This document shows positions 17,720-26,052 of a stretch of 64,000 nucleotides of DNA, in pieces. Made by a program: the position numbers and the translations under genes. How positions within the stretch are numbered: the stretch's first letter is position 1; every line of letters begins with the position of its first letter. The notes under the pieces are model-generated. The model ran no database searches and was not told the origin of the DNA. It was given only the letters and a program-made list of their open reading frames with translations. This DNA is from Paenibacillus thalictri (GTDB lineage Bacteria; Bacillota; Bacilli; Paenibacillales; NBRC-103111), in contig NZ_SIRE01000003.1 in assembly GCF_004307995.1 (NCBI RefSeq), positions 372,001-436,000 of the forward strand, read 5' to 3'.

Positions 17720-18652
17720 ATGGATGTAACGGTTTCGGACCGGAAAAAAACGTCGTCTTACGCAAAAGGACGTATAGCCAAGCTGGTTCCCGAATATGGA
17801 TGGGCATTATTATTCTCTCTGCCGGCCTTATGTTTTTATGTCGCAATTATTTTATTGCCGCTGCTCGTTTCCGTGCAGCTCAGCTTGTTTAACTGGGACG
17901 GCATGATGCCTTCCATGGATTTCGTAGGTTTTTCCAATTACGTGCATCTGTGGTCGGAGCCCCGCTTTCTTGCGTCGCTCCTGCGCACTCTCATCTGGTG
18001 GGTGCTTCACGTTGTATTTGCCGTCGGCGGCGGGCTTGTGATGGCGCTGCTGATTGCGCAGGTCAGGTGGGGGCAGAGCATATTCCGCACATTATGCTTT
18101 TTGCCGCATGTATTGTCTTTATCCGTTGTAGGTATCATTTGGGCGCAGCTGTACCATCCGAACATCGGTTTTATCAACTTGACCTTAAAGCAGCTCGGAT
18201 TAGGCTTTCTCGCCAAAACCTGGCTGGGGGACACGTCGCTTGTGCTGACTTCCATCAGTGTAGCAAGCTCTTGGCAGGCTTACGGCTTCTATATGGTCAT
18301 TTTTTTGGCGGGACTGCAAAATATCGATCCCCTGCTTTATGAAGCATCGGTCGTCGACGGCGCATCGCCTTGGCAAAAGTTCCGTTATATTACGCTTCCG
18401 TCTTTGCGCAATACGCTTACGCTGGTGCTCAGCTTGGCGTTCATCAGCTCGCTCAAAGGTTTCGGCACCGTATGGGCGATGACGGGAGGCGGTCCGAACA
18501 ACGCTTCCGAACTGGTGGCTGTATATGTATGGCGGGATGCTTTCCAAAGCTCCGAAATCGGGAAAGCTTCGGCGGCCGCATTAACGTTGGGGATCGCCGT
18601 TATCGTCTTGACGGTGTTATTTAATCAATGGCGCGATCGAAAAGGAGAGTAG
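17720..18652 (+). CDS. ABC sugar transporter permease (MalF/UgpA type)
   Basis: A 310-residue membrane protein with six helices. The EAA loop, which contacts the ATPase, reads EASVVDGASPWQKFRYITLP near residue 220. ATG 17720 is preceded by AAGGGAGGTG. The N-terminal cytoplasmic stretch of about 27 residues before the first helix is typical of the first permease of carbohydrate importers of the CUT1 class. Its stop codon touches the start of the second permease. Confidence 0.92.
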   Translation: MDVTVSDRKKTSSYAKGRIAKLVPEYGWALLFSLPALCFYVAIILLPLLVSVQLSLFNWDGMMPSMDFVGFSNYVHLWSEPRFLASLLRTLIWWVLHVVFAVGGGLVMALLIAQVRWGQSIFRTLCFLPHVLSLSVVGIIWAQLYHPNIGFINLTLKQLGLGFLAKTWLGDTSLVLTSISVASSWQAYGFYMVIFLAGLQNIDPLLYEASVVDGASPWQKFRYITLPSLRNTLTLVLSLAFISSLKGFGTVWAMTGGGPNNASELVAVYVWRDAFQSSEIGKASAAALTLGIAVIVLTVLFNQWRDRKGE

Positions 18653-19486
18653 ATGATGTTTAAACAATCGATCCGCAACTATCAGATCACCGTGTTTTCC
18701 GTGCTTGCCATCTTTACGGCTGCAACGGTGCTGCCGTTTCTGTGGGTCATTGCCAGCGCGTTTAAAAGCGACGCCGAAATTTTCGGCAGCGCTTCGCTCA
18801 TTCCGAAATCATGGAATTGGGTTAATTTTTACACCGCATGGACGGACGGCAAGTTTGGCGTCTATTTTTGGAACAGCCTGCTGATCGCGGTATCGGTAAC
18901 GGTCATATTGGCGGCGATCGCTTGTCCGGCGGGTTACGCGTTTGCGAAGATGAAGCTGCGCAAGCATCCCTTTGTTTTCTATATCATCTTGTTTGGCATG
19001 ACGATGCCGGCGCAATCGGTCATTATCCCTTTATTTTACCAGCTGAAAAGTTACGGTCTGATCGATCATAAATTGGGACTGATTATCGCCGAGGTAGGGC
19101 TGGAAGTTCCGTTTGCGATCTACTTGATGCGGAATTTTTTCCGCGATTTGCCCGACGAGCTGATCGAAGCCGCCGTCATTGACGGAGCGGGCACATGGGG
19201 AGCGTTCCGGCGTGTCATGCTGCCGTTGTCGAAGCCGGGGGTGCTGGCGCTTTCCGTGTTCAGTTTTCTTGGCTCATGGAACGAATTTCTGCTGTCGCTG
19301 CTAGTGCTTGTAAGCAATGATTCAAGAACGATCCCGCTGGGGCTCGTGCGTTTCTCCAGCTTGCATACGTCCGATTATGGCGTTGTGTTTGCCGGTGTCG
19401 TATTTGCTTTCATACCTTCGATGCTGATTTATATTTTGCTGCAAAAATCGTTTGTGCGCGGGATTTCCAGCGGTTCACTTAAGTGA
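18653..19486 (+). CDS. ABC sugar transporter permease (MalG/UgpE type)
   Basis: A 277-residue membrane protein with six helices; the EAA loop is EAAVIDGAGTWGAFRRVMLP (about residues 181-200). AAAGGAG overlaps the end of the upstream permease, and the ATG at 18653 (or 18656) follows its stop directly, so translation is probably coupled. It forms the translocation pore with the preceding permease. The C-terminal LQKSFVRGISSGSLK matches the usual MalG-type end. Confidence 0.92.
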   Translation: MMFKQSIRNYQITVFSVLAIFTAATVLPFLWVIASAFKSDAEIFGSASLIPKSWNWVNFYTAWTDGKFGVYFWNSLLIAVSVTVILAAIACPAGYAFAKMKLRKHPFVFYIILFGMTMPAQSVIIPLFYQLKSYGLIDHKLGLIIAEVGLEVPFAIYLMRNFFRDLPDELIEAAVIDGAGTWGAFRRVMLPLSKPGVLALSVFSFLGSWNEFLLSLLVLVSNDSRTIPLGLVRFSSLHTSDYGVVFAGVVFAFIPSMLIYILLQKSFVRGISSGSLK

Positions 19487-19542
19487 TGGAGTTCTTTCGC
19501 TGCCGGTTTAGCCGGCGTAATAACATTTAAGGAGTGTGTACC

Positions 19543-20637
19543 ATGAATCTTGTACCCGTAAAATACAATTTTGAATACGAACGTAAGCTGAAGGTTTGTT
19601 TTATCGGGGCGGGCGGGCATTCGTTCCGCAACGTATACCCGACATTTCAATATGCGCCTGTCGATTTAGCGGCCATCTGCGACAGCGACGGAGATCGGGC
19701 TGCCGCTTATGCCCGGCAATTCGGAGCCAAAGCGCATTATACGGATTATAACGAGATGTTCGAGAAGGAAAAGCCGGATGCGGTGTTTATCGTCACTTCT
19801 TATCACCCCGACGGGCGGGTGCAGGCGACGGATATCGCCATGGATGCTCTGCGGGCGGGCGTGCACGTCTGGATGGAGAAACCTACGGCGGCCAGCGCCG
19901 AGGAAGTGCGGCAGCTGATGTTGGCCAGCGAGCAGAGCGGACGTTATGTGATGACCGGGTTGAAGAAGATGTTTTTCCCGGGCGTAGCCAAAGTGAAGGA
20001 GATTATCAGCTCCCCCGAGTTCGGGACGCCGTCTTCGATTTATGTCCGTTATCCGCAATCGATGCCGCCGTTCTCCGCGCGGGCCGATTTGAAGAACCTT
20101 ACCAGTCTGCTCGATCACATCTATCATCCAGGCGCCATTATTTATTATTTAATGGGCAAAATCGGCAAAATGTCGTACGACTGGGAAGCTGTCAACGGCG
20201 GATCGGTGACCAATCTCCGTTTTTTGTCCGGGGCGATCGGAACGCTTCATATGACGGCCGGTATCGCCGGAAGCAGTCCGCTGGAACGTCTCGAGGTGAT
20301 TGGGCAAGGCGCCAACGTCGTGCTGGAAAACGGGGTGCATCTGACCTACTACCGCAAACTGAGCGGCAAACGGCCGTACGGAAGAACGGGCAGCTATTTG
20401 GTCGACGAACAGGAAGCTCCGCTGCATTGGGAGCCGGAATTTTCGCTGGGCCAGTTGTATAACAAAAATATCTTTATGCTTGGATACGCGCCGGAGGTGC
20501 TGCATTTTTGCGAAAGCGTGCTCGCCGGACAGCCGCCGCAAAAAGGCACGCTTGACGCTTCGCTGGAAATCGCCAAGCTGTTTGAGGCGTATCGAACGAC
20601 GCCGGAGGGCGTTGTCTCGGTCGTTAACGAAGCTTGA
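19543..20637 (+). CDS. Gfo/Idh/MocA family oxidoreductase
   Basis: A 364-residue NAD(P)-dependent dehydrogenase. The Rossmann fold opens with LKVCFIGAGGHSFRNVYPT (glycine-rich loop near residues 22-30). The family landmark EKPTAAS, carrying the conserved lysine, lies near residues 112-118. The second, C-terminal alpha/beta domain follows; the usual catalytic histidine region is represented by LLDHIYHPGAIIYYLMG. Members oxidise, epimerise or open sugars and inositols. ATG 19543 is chosen because AAGGAGTG lies five bases before it. As the first intracellular enzyme after the importer and hydrolase, it probably oxidises the released sugar; the exact substrate is unknown. Confidence 0.9.
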   Translation: MNLVPVKYNFEYERKLKVCFIGAGGHSFRNVYPTFQYAPVDLAAICDSDGDRAAAYARQFGAKAHYTDYNEMFEKEKPDAVFIVTSYHPDGRVQATDIAMDALRAGVHVWMEKPTAASAEEVRQLMLASEQSGRYVMTGLKKMFFPGVAKVKEIISSPEFGTPSSIYVRYPQSMPPFSARADLKNLTSLLDHIYHPGAIIYYLMGKIGKMSYDWEAVNGGSVTNLRFLSGAIGTLHMTAGIAGSSPLERLEVIGQGANVVLENGVHLTYYRKLSGKRPYGRTGSYLVDEQEAPLHWEPEFSLGQLYNKNIFMLGYAPEVLHFCESVLAGQPPQKGTLDASLEIAKLFEAYRTTPEGVVSVVNEA

Positions 20638-20681
20638 GATTTGGATACAAATACAAACATACGCAAAGGAGAATGAGGGAA

Positions 20682-21044
20682 ATGGCGACAGTTTCGGATT
20701 TGAGGAAGCAGGACCCGGCACGTTTGATCAATGAAAATTGGGGTAAAATTCAATGGCTTTGCGGGCAGGACATCGACCCCGATAGCGAGATGACTTTTGG
20801 CATGGTGTATATCCACTCGGGAGAATCGAATCCGCGCCACGTGCATCCCAATTGCGAGGAGTACATTTTCGTGTTGTCCGGCGAATGCGACCACAGCTTA
20901 GGGGAGGAAATGATTCATTTGGAGCCGGGCATGATGCTGCGCATCCCGCGGGGCGTGCCGCATAACGCGATGACAACCAGTTGGGAGCCATGCCGGATGA
21001 TTATCGCTTATTCTGCGCCGGATCGTCAGACGATCGGCGAATAA
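20682..21044 (+). CDS. Small cupin domain protein
   Basis: A 120-residue single-domain cupin. The metal-binding motif 1 is RHVHPNCEEYIFVLSGE (two histidines and a glutamate) and motif 2 is LRIPRGVPHNAM, giving a complete set of three histidines and one glutamate. AAAGGAG lies ten bases before ATG 20682. Such proteins act as sugar isomerases, epimerases, lyases or dioxygenases, or bind small molecules. Its place between a dehydrogenase and the Tm-1-like gene suggests an isomerase or related step in the same catabolic route, which is inference. Confidence 0.85.
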   Translation: MATVSDLRKQDPARLINENWGKIQWLCGQDIDPDSEMTFGMVYIHSGESNPRHVHPNCEEYIFVLSGECDHSLGEEMIHLEPGMMLRIPRGVPHNAMTTSWEPCRMIIAYSAPDRQTIGE

Positions 21045-21080
21045 TTTATAAAGTCCTTGAGAGGAGCTGAATAGATCGTT

Positions 21081-22313
21081 ATGGGGAAAAAAGCGGTTCT
21101 GATCGGCGCTTTGGATACGAAAGGGCAGGAATATTTGTTTGTTAAGGAACAGCTTGAAGCATGCGGTTTGGAAACATTTGTGATTAATACCGGGGTACTT
21201 GGGGACCCGCTTTTTACGCCGGACGTTTCCGCGGATGAGGTGGCTGCTGTCGGCGGCTCCAGCTTGGCGGAGCTGCGGGAGAGAAGCGACCGCGGCACGG
21301 CGGTGGCCGTTATGACACGAGGAGCCGAACGCACGATGGCGGAGCTGGAGCGAAGCGGAATCATCGGCGGCGTATTCGGCATGGGCGGCACGGCCGGTAC
21401 AACGGTGGCGGCCTCCGCGCTGCAGGCGCTGCCGATCGGCATTCCGAAGCTGCTTGTGTCCACTGTCGCGTCCGGCAATACCAAGCCGTATGTCGGAGTA
21501 AAAGATATTATGATGATGTATTCCGTCGTCGATATTTCCGGAATTAACAAGTTGTCCCGCCGTATTCTGAGCAATGCCGCCTATGCTCTTGCCGGGATGA
21601 TCTCGCATCTTTCGCAGGAGCAAGCACCGACGGAAGACGAAGATAAGGTTACGCTGGGCATCACGATGTTTGGCGTAACGACGCCTTGCGCTACACGTGT
21701 GCGGGAGAAGCTGGAAGAGCGGGGTTACGATCTGCTGGTGTTCCATGCCACAGGCACGGGCGGCATGGCGATGGAAGAGCTGATTTCCGCGGGATACATT
21801 AAAGCCGTCGCCGACATTACGACAACCGAGCTGGCCGATGAGCTGGTTGGCGGCATTTTTAGTGCCGGTCCGAACCGGCTGGAAGCTTCGGGTTTGGCCG
21901 GCATCCCGCAGGTTATTTCGGTGGGGGCGCTTGATATGGTCAACTTCGGCCCGCCGGAGACGGTGCCCGAACGGTTTAAAGAACGGAAGTTTTACCAGCA
22001 TAATCCGACCACCACGCTGATGCGCACCACAGTGGACGAAAACCATCAGCTTGGCACCATATTGGCCGAAAAATTGAACAAAAGCAGCTCCCCGACCGTT
22101 GTCATTTTCCCAAAAGGCGGAGTGTCGCTGCTGGATATGGAAGGCAAGGCGTTTGACGGCAAAGAGGAAAGAGCCGCTTTATATGAGGGGATAAAAGCTC
22201 ATTTGCGAAGCGACATTCCGTTTATCGAACTGGAGCAGGACATCAACGACCCGTTGGTGGCCGATTGTATTACCGAAAGGCTGCTGAAGTTCCTAGAACA
22301 GAAAGAGGGGTAA
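21081..22313 (+). CDS. Tm-1-like ATP-binding domain protein (UPF0261)
   Basis: A 410-residue protein matching the Tm-1-like/UPF0261 family over its whole length. The N-terminal subdomain opens with [20 protein letters not shown] (residues 3-22), followed by [12 protein letters not shown] and [19 protein letters not shown]. The second subdomain contains [20 protein letters not shown] and [14 protein letters not shown]. In tomato Tm-1 the equivalent N-terminal part binds ATP and is fused to a TIM barrel of the type encoded by the next gene. The biochemical function of the bacterial proteins is not established. The next gene begins five bases after this stop, so the two products are probably made together. 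Confidence 0.9.
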   Translation: MGKKAVLIGALDTKGQEYLFVKEQLEACGLETFVINTGVLGDPLFTPDVSADEVAAVGGSSLAELRERSDRGTAVAVMTRGAERTMAELERSGIIGGVFGMGGTAGTTVAASALQALPIGIPKLLVSTVASGNTKPYVGVKDIMMMYSVVDISGINKLSRRILSNAAYALAGMISHLSQEQAPTEDEDKVTLGITMFGVTTPCATRVREKLEERGYDLLVFHATGTGGMAMEELISAGYIKAVADITTTELADELVGGIFSAGPNRLEASGLAGIPQVISVGALDMVNFGPPETVPERFKERKFYQHNPTTTLMRTTVDENHQLGTILAEKLNKSSSPTVVIFPKGGVSLLDMEGKAFDGKEERAALYEGIKAHLRSDIPFIELEQDINDPLVADCITERLLKFLEQKEG

Positions 22314-22318
22314 CACAT

Positions 22319-23140
22319 ATGGCATTGGAAAGGCAAGAAATATTGCGCCGATTGCGTTCGCAAATTGGGCAAGGGAAGTTTATCGTAGGCGCAGGGGCGG
22401 GAACCGGCTTATCGGCGAAATGCGCCGAAGCGGGCGGCGTCGATCTGATCATTATCTACAATTCCGGGCGTTACCGGATGGCCGGACGTGGTTCGTTGGC
22501 CGGGCTCATGCCGTATGGCGACGCCAACCAAATTGTGGTCGATATGGGCGGCGAAGTGCTGCCGATCGTACGTGATACGCCTGTACTGGCAGGCGTATGC
22601 GGCACGGATCCGTTCCGGCTGATGGACGTTTATTTAAAGCAGCTGAAGGAGATGGGCTTCTCCGGCGTACAAAATTTCCCTACCGTTGGCTTATGCGACG
22701 GCGTGTTCCGGCAAAACCTGGAGGAAACCGGCATGGGCTACGGGCTGGAGGTCGATATGATCCGCAAAGCGCATGAGCTTGATATGTTTACAACACCCTA
22801 TGTATTCTGTGAGCAGGACGCGATTGACATGGCTACGGCAGGAGCGGATGTGCTGGTCGCCCATGTCGGCTTGACGACCAAAGGCAGCATCGGCGCCAAA
22901 ACGGCACTGACGCTCGACGAATCCGCAGACCTCGTGCAGCGCATTCACGACGCCGGCAAAAGCGTCAATCCCGATATTTTGGTCATATGCCACGGCGGAC
23001 CGATTTCTGAACCGGAAGATGTGCAATATGTGCTCGGCCGAACCAACGGCGTCGCCGGATTTTTCGGCGCCTCCAGCATCGAGCGTTTGCCGACGGAGCT
23101 GGCGATCACGGAGCAGGTCAGACGGTTTAAAAGTTTGTAA
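22319..23140 (+). CDS. Phosphoenolpyruvate hydrolase-family TIM-barrel protein
   Basis: A 273-residue TIM-barrel protein of the PEP_hydrolase/TIM-barrel signal transduction family. Landmarks are [20 protein letters not shown] (residues 17-36), [20 protein letters not shown] (41-60), [28 protein letters not shown] and [16 protein letters not shown]. The barrel resembles the enolase/PEP mutase-like group; the true reaction is not known with confidence. ATG 22319 follows AGAGGGG. It is the C-terminal partner of Tm-1-like proteins, fused in plants and separate here. Last gene of the operon; a 21-bp-stem terminator follows. Confidence 0.9.
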   Translation: MALERQEILRRLRSQIGQGKFIVGAGAGTGLSAKCAEAGGVDLIIIYNSGRYRMAGRGSLAGLMPYGDANQIVVDMGGEVLPIVRDTPVLAGVCGTDPFRLMDVYLKQLKEMGFSGVQNFPTVGLCDGVFRQNLEETGMGYGLEVDMIRKAHELDMFTTPYVFCEQDAIDMATAGADVLVAHVGLTTKGSIGAKTALTLDESADLVQRIHDAGKSVNPDILVICHGGPISEPEDVQYVLGRTNGVAGFFGASSIERLPTELAITEQVRRFKSL

Positions 23141-23244
23141 GAAGCTGTTTATTGAGGCTCCGGAGTTATAGTTATTGTGGCAAAAGGAGCTAGTTGGTGT
23201 TCTAAGATCATATCACACAAGTGGGAACGTATGTTCGCAATTAA

Positions 23245-23302
23245 AAAACCGCCGTACTTGGTAAATCGGAGTATCTCCGTGTTTACCAAGTACGGCGGTT
23301 TT
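23245..23302 (+). terminator. Strong terminator of the GH172/ABC/Tm-1 operon
   Basis: AAAACCGCCGTACTTGGTAA at 23245 onward pairs perfectly with the arm at 23282-23302, a 21-bp stem with a 16-base loop, ending in TTTT. A-rich on the left and T-rich on the right, it could work in both directions. Confidence 0.8.
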
Positions 23303-23337
23303 ATGCTGCTTGTGGACCAAATAAGCTAAGAGGCAGC

Positions 23338-23932
23338 TCTCTTAAGCATAAGAAAGCGCAGCGCACCTTAAGCTTAAGCGAAGCGAAAAGCAAAGGTGAG
23401 CAATGCGCGAGCCCGAGGCACACAGCCCCGACCCGCATCATCGCGCTGCAGTGGAGCACGGTGTGCTAAAGCCAAGCGCTAGCGATGGCAAAGCGCACCA
23501 AAGTGCGGGTCCGAGGCACACAGCCGCGCCCCGCGTCACCGCGCCGCAGTGGAGCACGGTGCGCTAAAGCCAAGCGCCAGCGATGGCAAAGCGCACCAAG
23601 ATGCGGGTCCGAGGCACACTGCCGCTCCCCGCATCATCGCGCCGCAGTGAGCCGCAGCGCACCTAAGCTTAAGCGAAGCGAAAAGCAGGTGCGCAATGCG
23701 CGGGCCCGAGGCACACAGCCCCGACCCGCATCATCGCGCTGCAGTGGAGCACGGTGTGCTAAAGCCAAGCGCTAGCGATGGCAAAGCGCACCAAAGTGCG
23801 GGTCCGAGGCACACAGCCGCGCCCCGCGTCACCGCGCCGCAGTGGAGCACGGTGCGCTAAAGCCAAGCGCCAGCGATGGCAAAGCGCACCAAGATGCGGG
23901 TCCGAGGCACACAGCCGCTCCACCGAGGCGGG
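23338..23932. repeat. GC-rich higher-order tandem repeat (98-bp units in a 293-bp duplication)
   Basis: Blocks around GCAAAGCGCACCAA and GAGGCACACAGCC recur about every 98 bp (for example 23484 and 23582). The whole group is repeated with an offset of 293 bp (for example 23421 and 23714). Short motifs such as AAGCTTAAGCGAAGCGAAAAGC occur inside the units. No conserved protein is seen: 98 and 293 are not multiples of three, so reading frames shift from copy to copy. The 830 bp between 23141 and 23971 hold only this array, the operon terminator and a GC-rich spacer of inverted CCCCC/GGGGG blocks (23950-23990). Confidence 0.85.
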
Positions 23933-23971
23933 TCCAGGGCGCAGCGCCTGGGGTCCCCCTTTCAGGGGGAT

Positions 23972-25120
23972 TTAGGGGGTCCCCCGCCCGTACACTCCAC
24001 CAGACACCCAATATTGATACAGCTGGCATTCGATCCGGCCATTATACAGCTTCCGCTTGCGGGAAGCCGGGCGGCCCATGTAGTGCTCGAACTGCTTGCT
24101 CGGCGACAGTACAAACACGCTCCAGGAAGGCAGCTGCGCCGTGACGCTGCCCAGTTGGCGCAGCGCCCGCTCGACCTCGTCCTGCTCGCCGAGCCGCTCG
24201 CCGTAAGGCGGGTTCGTAATCAGGCAGCCGTATTCGCCTTGGGGCCGGATTTTCGCTACCGGCTCGGTATGAAAGCGCAGCTCCTTGGACAGCCCGGCCG
24301 CTTTGGCTGCGGCAAGGGCGACGTCGATCGCCGCCGGATCGATGTCGCTGCCTTGGATATCCAGCGGCACGTCGTCCGCCAGCAAATCGTAGGCTTCGTC
24401 GCGCGCTTCGAGCCACAGCTTCTCCGGCACGGTCGGCCAATGCTCCGCGTCGAAGGTGCGGCGCAGCCCGGGGGCGATGTTCCAGCCGATCATCGCAGCT
24501 TCGATCGCAATCGTGCCGGAACCGCAGAACGGGTCGTACAGCGGCCGCTCCGGCCGCCATTTGCTGAGCAGCACGAGGGCGGCGGCCATCGTTTCCTTCA
24601 GCGGCGCTTCCGTGACCAGTTTGCGGTAACCGCGTTTGTGCAGGCCGATGCCGGTCGTATCCAGCGTTAGCGTAGCGACGTCTTTCAGCAGCGAAACTTC
24701 GATTCGGAACATCGGACCGGTTTCCCCGAACCATTCGGTGTGATACCGGTCCTTCATCTTTTCGACAATCGCTTTTTTGACGATTCCCTGACAAGCGGGT
24801 ACGCTGGACAGCTGGGATTTATGCGAACGGCCGTCTACCGGAAACTCCGCATCCTCCGGAATCCAATCCGGCCAAGGCAGCGCCTTGGTCCCTTCGAACA
24901 ACTCGTCGAAAGTCCGAGCCGGAAACTGGCCCATCTTGACAAGCACCCGGTCAGCCGTCCGCAGCCACAGATTGGCCCGGCAGATGGCCGACTCGTCCCC
25001 GATAAACGTAACCCGCCCGTTCTCAACCGTGATCTGATCGTAGCCCAGCTGCCGCACCTCGCTTTCGACGACGGCTTCCAGCCCCATCGGGGCCGTGGCA
25101 ATAAGCTCTATTTGCGCCAT
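23972..25120 (-). CDS. THUMP-domain class I SAM-dependent RNA methyltransferase (RlmL N-half / YpsC type)
   Basis: A 382-residue protein. An N-terminal THUMP-type RNA-binding region (about residues 1-155: IELIATAPMGLEAVVESEVR at the start) precedes a Rossmann-fold methyltransferase domain with PLYDPFCGSGTIAIEAAMIG (SAM motif I, near residue 190) and ITNPPYGERLG (NPPY catalytic motif, near 305). This arrangement matches the family that makes N2-methylguanosine in 23S rRNA or tRNA. The start at 25120 is chosen because MAQIELIATA is the usual N terminus; the ribosome site there is weak, with GGAG about 14 bases upstream. The C terminus abuts the GC-rich repeat array. Confidence 0.88.
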   Translation of the reverse strand: MAQIELIATAPMGLEAVVESEVRQLGYDQITVENGRVTFIGDESAICRANLWLRTADRVLVKMGQFPARTFDELFEGTKALPWPDWIPEDAEFPVDGRSHKSQLSSVPACQGIVKKAIVEKMKDRYHTEWFGETGPMFRIEVSLLKDVATLTLDTTGIGLHKRGYRKLVTEAPLKETMAAALVLLSKWRPERPLYDPFCGSGTIAIEAAMIGWNIAPGLRRTFDAEHWPTVPEKLWLEARDEAYDLLADDVPLDIQGSDIDPAAIDVALAAAKAAGLSKELRFHTEPVAKIRPQGEYGCLITNPPYGERLGEQDEVERALRQLGSVTAQLPSWSVFVLSPSKQFEHYMGRPASRKRKLYNGRIECQLYQYWVSGGVYGRGTP

Positions 25121-25246
25121 AACGTTTAATTCAACTCCATATCCATTTGAAGTCCGATAATAAAAACCATACAATATCATAGTATAGGCGAAAGGCATGC
25201 CTCTGACAAATGAACGGAATCACAAGATAATAAGGAGCGGGATCAT

Positions 25247-25873
25247 ATGGATGCGGAACAATATGTAGAATCGTTGTTTGCCCGGGATGAGATGCTGGAG
25301 CGGGTGGAAGAGGCGATTAGAGCCAATCATATGCCGGAGATTTCGATTGTACCGGGTTATGGGAGGCTGCTGACGCTGTTGGTCAAGCTGGTGCGGGCGA
25401 AACATGTGCTGGAGATCGGAGCGCTTGGAGGCTATAGCGGCATTTGTTTGGCCCGTGGGCTGGAGCAAGACGGAAGGCTTGTGTCGCTGGAGCTTAAGGC
25501 TGAATATGCCGAACTGGCTCATCGGCATTTGAAGGAAGCGGGCCTCGGCGATCGGGTCGAATACCGGGTGGGGGAGGCGCTTCACAGTTTGGAGCAGCTT
25601 GCTTCGGAAGGGAAACGATTTGATCTGTTTTTTATCGATGCGGATAAGGGCAATTACCCGAATTATTTGGAATGGGCGATCAAGCTGGCGGCGCCCGGAG
25701 CGCTTGTCGTTGGAGACAATGCGCTGCTGCACGGTAAAGTAGCGAATCCGGAAGAAAAAAGAAACGGAGTGGTGAAGCTGCGCCGATTTAATGAAATGAT
25801 CGCCGGAGACGACAGGCTGGAAGGCGTGATTTTGCCCGCTTACGACGGTTTGGCTTTGGCCCGAATCAAATAA
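25247..25873 (+). CDS. O-methyltransferase, family 3 (caffeoyl-CoA/TrmR type)
   Basis: A 208-residue SAM-dependent methyltransferase. The motif I region is HVLEIGALGGYSGICLARGL (about residues 52-71). DLFFIDADKGNYPNYLEWA near residue 128 carries the divalent-metal aspartates. AAGGAG precedes the ATG. Related bacterial proteins methylate catechols or, as TrmR, the 5-hydroxyuridine of tRNA; sequence alone does not decide. The gene is divergent from the THUMP methyltransferase with about 125 bp between the starts. Confidence 0.85.
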   Translation: MDAEQYVESLFARDEMLERVEEAIRANHMPEISIVPGYGRLLTLLVKLVRAKHVLEIGALGGYSGICLARGLEQDGRLVSLELKAEYAELAHRHLKEAGLGDRVEYRVGEALHSLEQLASEGKRFDLFFIDADKGNYPNYLEWAIKLAAPGALVVGDNALLHGKVANPEEKRNGVVKLRRFNEMIAGDDRLEGVILPAYDGLALARIK

Positions 25874-25999
25874 CAAGCAGCGCAAAAAAGGTAAGTTTCG
25901 CATGTAGGAACGGCGTCAGCCGTGCATGCAGAACGATTGAGGTAGACCTCGTCTGACTTGCACAATCCGGCACGATTGCAGATGCTGCCGGAAAGATCA

Positions 26000-26042
26000 G
26001 CCGCAGCAGCAGTAGCGCATTTGCGGTACACGCTGCTGCGGA
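26000..26042. repeat. Inverted repeat downstream of hisC
   Basis: CCGCAGCAGC and GCTGCTGCGG form a 10-bp stem with an internal GCGCATTTGCGGT portion, about 11 bp beyond the hisC stop. No T-run follows on either strand, so a terminator role is uncertain. The remaining bases between 25874 and 25999 show nothing I recognise. Confidence 0.4.
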
Positions 26043-26052
26043 GGCTTGACGC

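Noticed and set aside
23485..23975. Arginine- and serine-rich open reading frames across the GC-rich repeats
   Set aside because: They follow the repeat units, change frame between 98-bp copies, have no conserved-looking protein and no ribosome site; treated as non-coding repeat.
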